Assembly (NCBI GenBank): GCA_003952965.2
Contig: CM025854.1
Span: forward strand, 535,331-599,330
DNA length: 64,000 bases
Reading direction: 5' to 3'
From: Morella rubra
Lineage: Eukaryota > Streptophyta > Magnoliopsida > Fagales > Myricaceae
Under the pieces are notes generated by a model. The model did no database searches. It saw nothing but the letters and a program-made list of their open reading frames with translations, and was not told the DNA's origin. Both the position numbers and the translations under genes were made by a program. Below, one piece after another: positions 1-12,846 of the stretch. Position 1 is the stretch's first letter, and the number at the start of each line of letters is the position of its first letter.

Positions 1-3000
1 GTTAGACGTTTGGCTTATCCCTGAAAAGAGTAATGGAAAATTTGCTTTCGCCAGTCTGTGTGCTTTGTATTCGTGCATGTACTTATCCAGCGTGCAAGAG
101 CTATTCTCAATTCGGCCTCTGCAGACCGCCATGTAATAGATACGCTATAGTGATTTATGGGTGAACAACTGATAGAGGTTCATTGCCTGTTTCTGAGAAC
201 GTAGGGACAAGGTGATCTGGGTATCCGTATAAGCTTGCGTAGCGGAGAGGGTATATCACTCGAACATCGCCATGCAGTGTCAATTACTGTATATAGGAAA
301 CATTATCTACTCAGTAGTCCTCAAAAGCTTATTGGAGCAGGAGGTCTTAATTGACCTATCTCTTCTTCTATAAACTGGAAGATCTCTATTTCGTAACCTT
401 GTAGTCGATCGCACATGGAATTCGCATCAAATGTTGGGGCGTCGCTGGCCCTTATATGACTGGTATCAGTTTCTCCCACATCTAATATTTACAGACAAAG
501 AGTCTGTGGCTCACCGCAGTATCAAGTAATCTGGAGGGAGGCTGGGTTGCGGATTGTCTTTGTGGTCATGAACGATGTCGACTCCGCTTCGCGTGTGTTA
601 GGATTCTGTTACCGGTGAGGAGAGGCAGTATGGATGGGTGGTAGCGCCAACTGTGCTGTCATTCGGTGCGCGGGAGTGTAATTACGTATATCAGGATAAA
701 CATCCTCGGTGACTGCTCTAGGGATTCCTGACTCGGTTTCGTAGAAGTCGTTTGTAGACAAAGAATAAGGTGAAGATGGTAGAACAAGTTGGCGGGTTTA
801 GGTATCAGCATTTTTTAGATATTACAGAGTATGAGGAAAATAAGTAGATAAACCGCATAGTCACATACGTGTCGCGACAGTTATAACACAGGCTTTTCGT
901 ACAAACTAAACGACACGATGTCGTCTTCAATTGCATTAACAAGATTCTTTCGAATGCATAAAATGTGGCGTGGCGGGAACATCTAAAGGAAATAACTAGT
1001 TTTAGGTGAGTAAGTACCGTGTGCACACAAACATGTAATTCCTGTTCCACAAATTAACCTAAATAAATAATTTTTAACAGTGTGTAATTGATATAGTCTT
1101 TAGTGTATAGCAAAACCGACACAATATTAGTTACGTTAAAACATTCACACCATTATATTAGACCTGTTCCAATTTGTGGTGTTTGTAGTGTGGGGGGGTT
1201 GGGTGTTAGTGGTTTGTGTTCATTTAAGGATTGTGGTGTGGGTCTTTTGGTTGTTTGGTTTTTAGTTGTTGTAGCGTAATTAATAGATAACTATCATTTA
1301 TTTAGGAAATAGGATTGAGGATTATCTCATTATGGTTTGAATGCGAGTTGGAGGGACGATAGCCGTACGTCTGCATACAAATTACTTTTCTTTTATGCTG
1401 GTGTTTGTCCTGCTAATGTTGAGACGTGCTGGGTAGTTTTAACAGTTGGTATGATAGTTCACCGTAGTATGAAAACAGTCAACAGTCTAATGAAGTGCTC
1501 AAAGCAACATTCACTCGCGAGCAGGGGGGGGCATGTAACTTTAATCGATGTTAATGGTGCCACATTTTTGGATGGGACGTGCTATAAGAGGGTTTTGAGT
1601 ATGGGCAGAGGAGCGACGCGTTCATATTTGTCGAGGGTGAATTACATTAATATCACATGAGATACATTAGATCTGTATACCACTAATACGGAAACGTGAG
1701 TAAAGCCAAGAGACAGACTCGTACTCTGTCGGTATTTATTTAAATTGGTGCTTTACATGTACTGCATGGGGTCTTTTAAACAGGAAATCGTATAGGATTA
1801 AATAAGCTCGTGAGAAAATTTTATAAAAAAAAAAGATAAAACCGTAAAGCTTTGGTTTTGCCTCCCCCCCAAACAGCTTCGTAACCGGTCTGGAGTGTCG
1901 TGGTAATGTAATGACGTTCATGTAGTTACCCTTCCCCCAACTTCACATAAATTCCCCATATCTAACAGCCAAAATTACAAAAAAGGTTATAGGCCAAACA
2001 ATACCTACATAACAGGTTATCGCCAATTTATCTGTAGCAAAAGGTACATCGGGCCATGCTTGCTAATACATATTATGTTGTGTGCGCAAAAAGTTTTCTA
2101 GATATGAAGAGATTTTTTGCTAAGTCAGTTAATAATTAGACACGTAGTAAGAACAGAGAGTGTGGGTGCTTTACAATGTTGTGTGTGAGTAAACAGATAA
2201 AAACTAGTAAAATTAAGAAGTAACTTAGAAAGAATAATTTACAAAGGAGTATGGAAAGGGATACTATATTTAGCAGAAATTCAGGGCGATAATGAGTATT
2301 TCTAGATTGTGTGGGACGCTGCAATATTGCATGTTATGCAGGAATATCCGGGGTGGTGAGGAAATGTGAAGAACAACAGGGATATGAAGTATGATGGATG
2401 AATAAAGGCTCGTGTCAATCTTATTTGCTTTTTATTTCATTGCACTTTAAAAAATCCGTTCCCTAGTTTTTCGGTTTGTGGTTGTGTATGTGTGGGCTGC
2501 AGGGTGTTTGACTCGACCTTTATGATTGACCTTGGCTCATGGGTGATGTTATCTTTTTTTGGTTAGTGCTGTCGCTCACTGGGATCAATTTCAGGATTGT
2601 CCTAAGTGTTGTCATTAATTTTGAAATAGGTCGTGATACGGGGGTTATTATTAAGTAAGAGATTCTTCTTCGAATGATGGTTGTTTGGACGAACGTGGTC
2701 CCAATGCAAGTACGGGCAGGTACGTTCTGGAACGTGGCAACGTGGGAGACATACCATTAGCCGAAGTTTATAGTGCAATACACGTTCTAGATAGGAGGGT
2801 AACTTCCTTGCGGGCGGATGCAAGGCGAGGGAGGCTGTTGCTCGGGTTTTGTTTGGTTTGTTTTGAATTTCACGATCTTGTGTTGGTTTTCGCTGACATA
2901 GGACGCTGTGTGCCAATCACAGGGTGGCGGAACTGGTCTCCAGGTCGGTGGGCGTGGGTCGGGGGGCTGTGGTTGGAGGGGGTGTTGGATGGGGGGGGGT

Positions 3001-4900
3001 ATGTGACTTTGGTATGTTCAGGGCTGGCGAGGGTGCGCACGATGGATTATATGCCAGTGCTTGTGGTGACGGGTTCCATTTGGACATGCGATTGGACTGA
3101 GGAGGGGAATAATTCGGCGGGTGTGTTTCTTCAGCGGTTCGAAATGAGGGTGAGCGTGTTGCTGGGGGTGCCTTCAGCGTAGATGATGTGCGGGTGTAGA
3201 TGGTCTGGTGTTCTGGTAGATCCATATTGTCAAATGTTGACAAATATTTTAATTGTCACTAATATTTGAACGGTGAACTTTTTGTCAACCCTGGTTTTTG
3301 GAAAGTATGCTGGTGCATCAGCGTGGTCAGGATTCGAGTGTACAGTGGTTTGTTATTCCTTAGACAGCATGCCGGTGCTCATATGAGGATAAAATTTTAA
3401 TTAACATAGAAGTTGGCGATTATTGTGACAAAATTGTATTTGACGAGTTGACGCGGTGTCTTTTTCGCGTGTCGGGGGGGGTGGAAAAATGTGGTGACGT
3501 ATCTTAAGAAGTCAAGATTGTTGTTTAGGCCTGTAAGTGGAGTGTGGCGAGACCATAGTAAATTGAGGAGTGATAATGAGCGCTGGGGTGTGCACATAGA
3601 GACTACTGATATAGATTGTGGAGTTGAAGTAGCGTGCTTAATTGTGGTATCGTGTTTTTGAATGTAGGCCGGTGAATAATAGGCACAATAGGGAGAACTC
3701 ATTGATCAAATGTAAAAGGGCGCGTTTTTGCCATTTAGTGGAGTCTTTGGCTGCTCGGTTAGAAGAAAGAAAGAGCGGATCAGATAATTGGCTAGGTCTT
3801 TGTCGAGGAGTATGTGAATAGCTTTGGCCTTGATGTATCGAAGAGGGTGGTAAGAAATAAGTAAGTAATGAAAACGGACACCGGGTGGGCGGGAAAAACG
3901 TCTCAATAAAGTCAATTTGACTGGGCATTGGGAGTGGATGGGTTGCTGAGAGAAGGGCGTTTCGCGTGGTTGTGAATGGTTCTGTGTGTGCTACTTTGAA
4001 GGTTGGCTAGCTACGGAAGGATATTTACTGTTCTTCACTTGCTGCGTGTCGTTGGGTGGTGGGTGTATTGGTGATGCTAGTTGTCTATTTGTTAGTTTTT
4101 TGGCTGGGACTCGTCTTTGTATGAGAAGTAGTTGTAACAATAGATTTCATGATAGCATGCGAAGTTAGCTCTGGTTAGCTCCGGCGGGGGGCGTGTGGTC
4201 GGGTTGTTGTTGGGATAATCGAGGAAGGATCAGATGAATAATTATGCAAGGAAACACTGTGGAGTGGCGTGGAGGTAGAGGTGTTAAGTGGGTGGTGAAT
4301 ATACTGTGAGCGGTCTTGAGAACTCTGATAACCTGACGCATACGAAGAGGTATGCAGAGAAAGACGTACTAGAACGAAGGACGAATGAAGCGCCTAACTA
4401 TACGGCAAAAGAGCATGAGATCAGTAGGTAATGATGGATGGGAGGAAAGCACCATGGCTGTGCAGCTGCGTTAAGTGTACTGCGTAGACATGGTCTCCCT
4501 ATTGCTTACTAATGGGTAGTACATGGCGCTGAAGTGAGTGTAGCTTAGGGAGAGATACTCTAGCAGCTCTGGCATGCATATATTTAGGGAATTTTTTAAT
4601 CGTTATGTAAGGGAGGGGCTTCGAGGATTGAGTAGGATATTTAGAAATAGGGCTACATCAAAAAGGTGCGTCGTAGTCAATAGCGTGGTGCAAAAGATTG
4701 GAGGTGAGAGCGTTTATATGGGCGGTCAGAAAGGTTCAGATGGTGATGGATGAGTTAGGGTGGGAGATGATCAATCGAAATCGCATTCGTTAAGATTGAT
4801 AACTAAGATGGATAAAGAATGTTGTTTAAAATTAAAAATAAGAGATAGAATTAATGAATGAACTGAGAGATGAGGAGGAAGGACGAGAGAACTTCGAAGT
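1..4900. other. Anomalous gene-less segment, G/T-rich and CpG-replete
   Basis: No coding region here convinces me. Open frames are short, start with non-ATG codons or are low complexity, and none shows a recognisable domain. From about 1.1 to 4.9 kb the plus strand is visibly rich in G and T and poor in C. Homopolymers are frequent, for example G runs near 1190, 1525, 2990 and 3475, a C run near 1865 and an A run near 1827. CpG dinucleotides are common, unlike the other intergenic DNA of this window. It may be unpolished long-read sequence, deeply decayed repeat or foreign DNA; I cannot choose from sequence alone. Confidence 0.5.
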
Positions 4901-4927
4901 ACAGGTTCAGATAGTGTAGAGTTGTTC

Positions 4928-5135
4928 GCGGGGTCCATAGACCACATCCACTGTGGGAAGCAAACTGAGTGGCAGAGTTAATCGTACTGTCATTAATGTA
5001 AGGATGATGAAGCCAGCTGAAAATTACTGTACCTCACTATGTATATGGATGAGATTAACAAAGGGAGTTTGTTTATTAGAGGCCGTTTGGATTAGCGGCC
5101 ACATTTACTTTACGCAAATGTTGCAGACTATATAA
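4928..5135. repeat. Degraded copy of the repeat at 5556-5680
   Basis: This stretch begins with a 'gtccatagaccacatccact' block, then a 'caaactgag' block, then 'tttactttacgcaaatg'. The same blocks occur in the same order at 5556-5680 ('ggtccatagatctatatcc', 'tcaaactaggcag', 'attactttagcaaatg'). The two copies differ by many small indels, so the relation is clear only at block level. They are probably parts of one old LTR-type repeat, but no termini were found. Confidence 0.45.
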
Positions 5136-5299
5136 CTCAATGGAACCCCCGAGCAAACTCAAGGTGGGTACATGACACAACCAATTGAGTTTCGGACTGT
5201 TACAAAGAAAAAATTCCCCATAAGAAAATAAAAAAGATGGTCCCCGGAGTGAACGGCCAGTTAGCTAAGGGGCGACAATTGTGTCCGTTGGAATGAATG

Positions 5300-5520
5300 G
5301 CTGGAAGCTAGCCGAAGAGGGGCAGATAATCGCTTGAATATGGTTGGAGAGGGTCGTCAGAAGTTCGCCGGAGGGATGTCGAACGAGGCATTGGAAAGCC
5401 CAAGAGAAGATGTTGGTAAATTGTCAGAGTGATACGGAAGGCCCGAGAGAGGATGCCGGAAGTTCGCCTGATTAATGCTAGACAGGGCATCGAAAAGTCC
5501 AACAAAAGAACTAAAAGAGA
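5300..5520. repeat. Imperfect tandem repeat, period about 99 bp
   Basis: An 'aagttcgcc' block at 5361 and 5460 is followed in both places by related sequence containing 'ggcattggaaagccc' or 'gggcatcgaaaagtcc', which gives two diverged copies about 99 bp apart. The minus-strand frame across it (5308-5505) is a by-product of the repeat and resembles no protein I recognise. It lies just upstream of the second copy of the repeat noted at 4928-5135. Confidence 0.45.
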
Positions 5521-5689
5521 GAGGAAAGAGAGAAAGTAAGACAGAAGATTTAAGTGGTTCGGTCCATAGATCTATATCCAGCTGTGTGAAGGCTCAAACT
5601 AGGCAGGTTAGTGTACTCACTGAATCTTCATAGCCCATATTACTTTAGCAAATGTAGAACTCTAATAACTCTAATAAAATTATTGGGTA

Positions 5690-6198
5690 CAAAAAGCCTC
5701 TAGTACTATAATGGTTCTTATAACGTTTTATGCATATCTTCTGAAATATTTCATTCTTAATAGTTATTATGTCTATTAAGTGGTCAAGTTTCATGTTTCG
5801 CCAATAAAATCCAATTTCTAACTTTAGACTTCTTGCTTTTATCAAGGTTCAGCCATACACCATTTTGCTTGAGATTTAATTAATTTCATGTATAATCAAA
5901 TCCTCGATGCATTGGGCTAATGCATGCCGTCATCTGCGAGCATGACCTCCAAGTGCCGACATTTTCTAATTTCAGTTAAACATATCTCTTGTCTCCCTTC
6001 TACTAGGATTAGATAGGATCTCATCATTTGATTCTGAATCTTACTATATCTATAGAAAACTGGTTAACATCTTTTTTCCTTATCTTTCCTATCTTTCCTC
6101 TTAGGGAAGATTACCTATCACTTTGTACTTATGTAATTGGCTCTATATAATGGTTAATTTTCTTTTATTCATGTTGTGATTATAGTGAACCTTTGTAT
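5690..6198. other. AT-rich spacer, nothing recognised
   Basis: This AT-rich intergenic DNA lies between the degraded repeats and the solo LTR. I see no coding frame, structural RNA or terminal repeat. The same holds for 6703-7406 on the other side of the LTR, except that the last 130 bases there form a plus-strand frame rich in Pro, Ser and Ala that stops inside the palindrome. It could be a fragment of a broken gene but is too short to assign. Confidence 0.4.
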
Positions 6199-6702
6199 TT
6201 AGGTGATGAAGCCATTTTTAACCGGCCATCACAAAAATCCACTGGGCAAGGAGCCTAAGGGAACTGGGCCAAAAACCTAGCATGAAGAACGGTAAAAAAC
6301 TTGCAAAACTGAGAAAAAACTGAGTTGGACGACCCTGTAGGTCAGCCTCTGAAGCTTAGAGTAGTTCTCTGTGAGAAATGATGAAAAAGACAAAGAGATG
6401 AGTTTTTTTGTCCTTACCCTCCGTCCCATGCAAGTCAAGGAGCCCCTCTTTTATAGAAAATAGTTTTCCCCCCTTTCCACACTGGAATGAGCTGATTGGC
6501 TGTCAGTGGAGCAGGTCTCTTTGCAGGCTGATGTGATTGACTTTTGGCCAATGGGGTGTGGCCTTGCAAACTAGGAAATTTATGAAAATCTACCTATGGA
6601 CCCACTTTTAGACTTTTTACTGCTGAGCCTCATTAAAGCGTGTTGGGCCTCACCTGAGCTGGGCCTGCCAAGTAGGCTAAAAGATCCTATCCCATCATTA
6701 GG
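6199..6702 (-). mobile_element. Solo LTR (6204-6697) with 5-bp target duplication TTAGG
   Basis: The element starts 'tgatgaagcc' and ends 'tatcccatca', so it has TG...CA ends inside a 5-bp inverted terminus TGATG/CATCA. It is flanked by identical 5-bp repeats 'ttagg' at 6199-6203 and 6698-6702. At 494 bp it fits one LTR. A TATA-like 'ctataaaag' on the minus strand (about 6448-6456) gives the orientation. No internal retrotransposon sequence lies on either side, so unequal recombination between two LTRs, leaving one, is the natural explanation. The family is not identified; a perfect target duplication suggests moderate age. Confidence 0.85.
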
Positions 6703-7406
6703 ATTGGAGGATCATGATCTTTTCTAATTTGCTCGATCGATTATACAATTCGAAGAGAAATAAACAAATTATAGAGGATCAGGATATTTTTTAATTTGCT
6801 GAATGAATTATATAATTTAGAGAGAAATAAACAAATTATGTGAGTCTAATAACATTTAAAATTATGTGAGTCTAATAACTATTTAATATTGTTCCTAAAG
6901 ATCTATAAAACATAACTGATATATCTACTTCTCTTTAAATTACATCATAGTATTTAGGCAGCAAAGGTATCTCCATCTATGTTATACTTCCCATTTCCTG
7001 CTTATATTATTAAAATTCATGTTTACCGGAAAAAGAAAACCGATTCACCCAATGGGCAATACGTTCACGGAGAGGCGCTTATGTACGTGTCAATTTCTCT
7101 AAACCAGGTTATCAGATTGGCTAGGCCAATGCCAGTAGCCTGATATATCTGCTGTTGAGAAGAACAAATTTTCACTTTCAAGTTTCCTTCTCTCCAGGAA
7201 AATGTTATTAAAACATCAACTTGACCTCGTCCATCCAAAATTAGAAATTAAAAAAAATTGGAAAATACAAAATCATTCAATGGATGTCGATGCTACAGCG
7301 GAAACCCGAAATCCAAAGGGCTCATCCTCAGCAAGATATGGACAGCCACCACCTCGAATCCCACAGGCAAATCCACCACCCATAACCTTGGAGGTGATTC
7401 CATCAC

Positions 7407-7760
7407 TGTAACAGCACCGTTGGAAATTTGTAGAAACTTGTAGTGCTTTGTAAAAGAAATGGATGTGAATAACACTCTTTACTGGAATTGTACTGTATTC
7501 ATAGAAAAGATAAGGCCAAATTCGAGGTTTGGCCAACCTCCATAGAAAAGAGATAGACAGGGAGAAAGAGACAATCTCAATACATTCTTCCGTTACCTCA
7601 GATGCTCGACGCACTCCCTATATAGAAACAGAATTCTAACAACATTCTAACTTACTAATAGACTCCAGCTAACAAACCAACGAATGGGCTTTAACAATTA
7701 AAATAACTGGACTCTAAACATACTAGCCCAACCAGCCCACTATTAAATAAGCCCAAGCCC
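7407..7760 (-). other. LTR-bearing outer end of the left arm
   Basis: This is the mirror of 16370-16722. On the minus strand it carries a TATA-like 'ctatatagggag' segment about 210 bases before the terminal CA, as expected for the promoter and R-U5 part of an LTR. The terminus reads 'tgttaca' outward, the reverse complement of the 'tgtaaca' seen at 7407. I could not place the inner LTR boundary or a clear polypurine tract, so the extent is approximate. Confidence 0.55.
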
Positions 7761-7918
7761 ACTAAAGCATAAGTATACCCAGCTGTCCCACTTTAGTCAA
7801 CCATTTCTCTTTTGTCTTCTACTTCCTTCAAAGTCTCTCGAAGTCTTGAAATGCCGATTGCCCATCTTTCCCTATTGCAAACCCAAATCTTCTCCTTTAT
7901 CCTCCTACCTGGTCGTGT

Positions 7919-10900
7919 AACTTGCCCACCTCTTTTAAAGCACCTTGCCCATAAGGTGTGGGAATTGAAGGCGCAAAGGCTCTAACTTTTCCCATGTGGC
8001 GTCTTCTACATCCTGACCTGACCACTGAACCAAAACCTCAGTGCAAGGGAGCTGCCCAACTCGATCAACGAGCTAAAAGTGAGAGGTTCTGGCTTCAAAA
8101 TCCCTTGCAAGATCTACTGGTGGCAAGGTCGGCAGAGAAACAACCCCCCAGTACCAAATTTGACTGGGAGACGTGAAATACTGGGTGGATTCGAGCAGTA
8201 AGCTGGCAGTTCTTCTCCTACCTGATTAGTGACTTGGAAAGGGCCATAAAAACGTGGAGAAAGTTTCAACCTTCGATGATGGGCAACAGAGGTCTATTGG
8301 TATGGCTGCAACCGAAGGTAAACCCAATCACCCACCTCAATTTTTCTCTCTGTATCGTTTAAGATGCTGCATAATGCTTCATCCTGTGTTGTGCTCTTGC
8401 GAGGTTTTCCTTGAGGAGCTGCAATGTTTGATCTCTGGTTCGTAGAATTGACTCCACCGTTGCTACTTGGGTAGTGCCAGCGTTATACGGTAACAAGTGC
8501 GGAGGTAACTGTCCATAAACCACTTTCATAGGGTGTTAGTTTTGTGGAAGGTGAAAATTTCTATTATACACCATAAAGAAATCCACTGGGACCAATCCTT
8601 TGGCCGATCACCCACAAAGCACCGGAGATAATTCTCCAAACACTTGTTGACAATTTTTGTCTGTCAGTTTAGGGATGGTAGGTAGTGCTGTAAGAGAGGG
8701 TAGTGTCCTGAGCCTTGAAAAGTTCCTTCCAGAAATTACTAATAAATGTAGGATCCTGATCAGAAATTATGGACTCTGGTAGATCATGTAGCTTAAAAAT
8801 TGAAGAAAGGAAAGCCATAGCAACCTTAGAAGCTGAATAGGGGTGAGATAGGGGTCTAAAGTGAGCATATTTAGATAGTCTGTCTACCACCACATAGATG
8901 ACTGAATATCCTTGTGAAATAGGAAGCCCATCAATGAAATCCATTGTGATGTGAGTCCAGGAACGATATGAGATAGGTAAGGGCTTTAACATACCCCCTG
9001 GGGAAATATTCTCATGCTTAGTTTGTTGGCAGATATGGCACTCCTTAATGTGCTGCCTAATTTGCTGCTTCATGCCTGACAAATAAACATCTTTGTTTGC
9101 TCTTTGTAAAGTTGTCATACCCCGAATGGCCCCCAATGGAGTGTCATGAGAATGTTGTATAATCTAATCATGTAAGTGATTATGGGAACCTACAAATAGT
9201 CGGCCTTGTAGGATATGATACCATTTCTCAGATTATATTTAACTGGATCCAACTCCCCTTTCTCTCACTTAGATTACAACTCCTTAGTTAAGTCATCTAA
9301 GTAGCTAGATCTAAGGTCATCTAGCCATGTAGCTATAGGAAATGAAAGGGTTGCGAGTGTTGAGTCAATGGGTGCCTCATCATTTCTAGAGAGAGCATCA
9401 GTTACCTTGTTTTTCCTACCTTTCTTGTAATCTACTCTAAAGTCATACCCCAATAGTTTCGAGCTTTGCTGATCTGTTCTTACCACAAAAGTTTGGCCAA
9501 TTAGATAAGGCCGCCACTTTTGTACAGATGATACCACAGCCAATAACTCTTTCTCATAGGTGGACATAGCTATTGTTTACCCTTAAGAGCCTGATTGAAA
9601 TAGGCAATAGGCCTTCCCTCTTGCATCAAAACAGCTCCAATACCCACTCCACTAGCATCACACTCTAAAACAAGGGTTTAGCAAAATTGGAAGTGCTAAG
9701 ACTGAGGGTTCAGTGACTGCTGCCTTGAGATTTTGGAAGGCCTCAGTAGCTGCAGTAGACCATTCAAAAGCATTTTTTTCAACAGGGCAGTTAATGGAGC
9801 TGCAATTGATCCATAACCCTTTATAAATTTCCTATAGTACCCAGTTAACCCAAAAAAACCCTTAAGGATTTCAAAGTTGTAGGAGTAGGCCAATCAATCA
9901 TTGCAATTATCTTGGAGGGATCTGCCTTAACACCCTTGTCAGAAACAATATGGCCGAGGTAGTCTACCTCATGACACCCGAACCTACATTTTGACTTTTT
10001 TGCATAGAGCTGGTGCTTCCTTAGGGTCTCTAGAGTCACTTTAAGGTGTTGTAGATGCTCAGACAATGTTTTGCTATAGATCAGAATATCATCAAAGAAA
10101 ACTAACTAGAATTTTCTTAAGAAAGGTTTGAAAATCTCATTCATGAGACTTTGGAAGGTAGAGGTGCATTAGTAAACCCAAAACGCATGACCAAGAACTC
10201 GTAGTGCCCCTCATGAGTCCTAAAAGTTGTTTTTGGTATATCTTCAGGTTTGACCCTGATCTGGTGGTAACTAGACCACAAATCCAGCTTAGAAAAATAC
10301 TTAGCTCGATGTAGTTCATCCAACAACTCATCCACCACAGGTATAGGAAACTTATCCTTCACAGTCTCCTTGTTTAGGGCTTTATAGTCCACACACATTC
10401 CTCCATGTCCATTTACTTTCCTTACTAGCAAAACAGAGGATGAAAATGAGCTTTGACTCAACCTGATAACCTCTAAATTCAATAATTCCCTAACAATTTT
10501 TTCAATTTCCTTTTTTTGAAAAAAAGGATAACAATAGGGTCTTACTGAGGTAGGAGAGGTTCCGTTCCTTCAATACAATGGCATGGTCATGAGACCTAGT
10601 TGGAGGTAGACGTGTGGGCTCCTCAAATGTATCTGAAAACTGCTGCAGCAAATTCTCTATCTCTGGAAGTAGTTCTGTTGTGTCTACTGCCATAGGTTCT
10701 AAGAGCTGTAAGAAAATGTCTTTCCTTCCAGCCTTGTTCACCTTGGTTAGCTCCTTGCCTCCCATTAGTTGAGTAGGGTTTAACCCTTGTAGCTTCGCTC
10801 TCTTATCACCCACACAAAACTCTACGTATAAGTCCGAGAAATTCCACAAAATCTGCCCCAAGGTTCTCAACCAAGAAACTACCAATACCATATCACACCC

Positions 10901-11282
10901 AGCTAAAGCTAGCACATAGGTATCAATTAGGAAAGTATTTCCCTGGATGATAACTTTTACTTTTTCAGCCTTTGCTTCACTAGTGAGCAAATCACCATTT
11001 GCCACCCTTACTTTTAACTCCTCCCCCTTTTCAGCGTGTAATTGCCCCCTTTTAACTATGGAAGGATCCAAAAAATTATGGGTAATTCCCAAATCAATTA
11101 GAATAACCACATGTTGTCCTCTCACTTTTCCCACCACTCACATGATTTTAGGATTCATTTATCCTGTCAAGGCATGTAGAGAGATCTCCGGATCTGCCTC
11201 TACAGCTTCTAAACCCTCATATGTTTCCTTTTCCACACACTCTTCAAACTCATATAAGCTTGACTCGCCCGGTTGTGCCTAA
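7919..11282 (-). pseudogene. Ty3/gypsy (chromovirus-type) pol, left arm, broken
   Basis: On the minus strand the order is: end of gag-pol leader, retropepsin-like protease (about 10850-11137), reverse transcriptase (10141-10490, with MCVDYKALN and [15 protein letters not shown]), the FFDD active-site block near 10090, RNase H (about 9480-9830), integrase with an HHCC finger (H-x-ECHICQQTK) and a core containing TMDFIDGL and DRLSKYAHF (8669-9136), then a chromodomain near 7919-8040. Protease-RT-RNaseH-integrase order is diagnostic of Ty3/gypsy, and a terminal chromodomain of chromoviruses. The protease motif is altered (LIDLGITHNF in place of the usual D-S/T-G). Frames are broken several times, including an extra base near 10563 and an indel in RT near 10406 that the right arm lacks. 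It is not functional. Confidence 0.88.
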
Positions 11283-12846
11283 ATTGAAGGATCGGACCTA
11301 AGGCTGAACAAAACTGAATTGCAGACCTGACCAGACCATAAAACCGGACAGGATTTGTGGTCTTAGTGGTCCAAATCCGGTTTGGACCAGATTTATTAAA
11401 TATAAATAATAAATATTTTTTTTATACAAACTTAAAACTAGAGAAAAGAGAGAGAGGTGTGGGGAAGAAGAGAGAGAGAAAAGAGAGAGGTGAGGGGAAG
11501 AAGGAGAGAGAGAAAAAAGAGAGAGAGTGGGAAGAAGAAGAGAGAGAAAAGAGAGAGGGAGAGAGAAAGTGAGAGAGGGAAGAGAAAGAGGTGTTAGAGA
11601 GAGAGAGACAGAGAGGTGAGAGAGAGGGAGAGAGAGAAGTGAAACGTGAAAGAGAGGGAGGAGGGAGAGGGAGCCGAGAGGGGTAGTGGGAGAGAGAGGG
11701 TTGTCATATATCACCCAAAGATTCTTAACAGATTAACAGTTTCCAAATTTAAAGAGAAAATTGAGGAATTCAAATTCAAAGGAAATAAAATCTCACCTAA
11801 AAATTCTCTCTCTATTACCTAACAATTCTTAATTTACATTTAAATTCTTAATTTGCATTTAAAGAGAGATTTGAGAAAATTCAAATTCAAATGGAAACAA
11901 AATCTCACCTAAAAGTTCTCTCCCTATCACCAACAATTCTTAGGGGATATTCGTTTCTATGATTCACGAAAATTTGCATTTAAAGAGTCCAAATAGAAAC
12001 AAAATCAATTTTGGATTTACTATCTCTCATATTGAAGGATAATTTTTAAACGTCTATTAATTAATATTGATGGTTTCCTTGAATATATAGTCAACTAATT
12101 AATTAATAGACGTTTAAAATTATTCTTCAATATGAGAGATAGTAAATCCAAAATTGATTTTGTTTCTATTTGGACTCTTTAAATGCAAATTTTCGTGAAT
12201 CATAGAAACGAATATCCCCTAAGAATTGTTGGTGATAGGGAGAGAACTTTTAGGTGAGATTTTGTTTCCATTTGAATTTGAATTTTCTCAACTCTCTCTT
12301 TAAATGCAAATTAAGTAATTAAGAATTGTTAGGTTAATAGAGAGAGAATTTTTAGGTGAGATTTTTATTTCACTATTTTTTGAATTTGATTCCTCAATTT
12401 TCTCTTTAAATTTGGAAACTGTTAATCTGTTAAGAATCTTTGGGTGATATATGACAACCCTCTCTCTCCCACTACCCCTCTCGGCTCCCTCTCCCTCTCC
12501 CTTCTCACGTTTCACTTCTCTCTCTCCCTCTCTCTCACTCTCTGTCTCTCTCTCTCTAACACCTCTTTCTCTTCCCTCTCTCACTTTCTCTCTCTCTCTC
12601 TCTCTTTTCTCTCTCTTTCTTCTTCCCACTCCTCTCTTTTCTCTTCTCTCTTCTCCTTCTCTTCTTCTCACACCTCTCTCTCTTTTCTCTAGTTTTAAGT
12701 TTGTATAAAAAAAATATTTATTATTTATATTAATAAATCTGGTCCAAACCGGATTTGGACCACTAAGACCACAAATCCTGTCCGGTTTTATGGTCTGGTC
12801 AGGTCTGCAATTCAGTTTTGTTCAGCCTTAGGTCCGATCCTTCAAT
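11283..12846. repeat. Symmetric core of the palindrome: GA/CT tracts, AT-rich hinge
   Basis: The two pol copies are joined by about 1.56 kb that is itself an inverted repeat. From outside inward each side has a CCGG-type segment ('ccggtttggaccagattt' type), a long AG-repeat tract (about 11440-11700; CT on the right side, 12460-12700), then AT-rich sequence, ending in 'cgtctattaattaat' before the 32-base spacer. The CCGG segment recalls terminal regions of plant hAT-type elements, and the whole could be a foldback element with arms of about 780 bp. Frames seen here, such as a Ser/Leu-rich one at 12444-12692, are translations of the dinucleotide tracts and are not genes. Confidence 0.7.

Noticed and set aside
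1337..1660. 107-residue plus-strand frame
   Set aside because: It opens at a non-ATG codon and has no domain, signal or neighbouring coding evidence.
2685..3182. 165-residue plus-strand frame in the first segment
   Set aside because: It opens at a non-ATG codon, shows no domain, and is rich in Gly, Val and Leu only because the DNA is G/T-rich. The opposite frame is equally long, as expected by chance.
2917..3243. Pro/Thr/Ser-rich minus-strand frame
   Set aside because: It is the complement of a G/T-rich stretch; composition explains it.
5645..5845. 66-residue minus frame
   Set aside because: It lies in AT-rich DNA and has no recognisable domain, start context or exon pattern.
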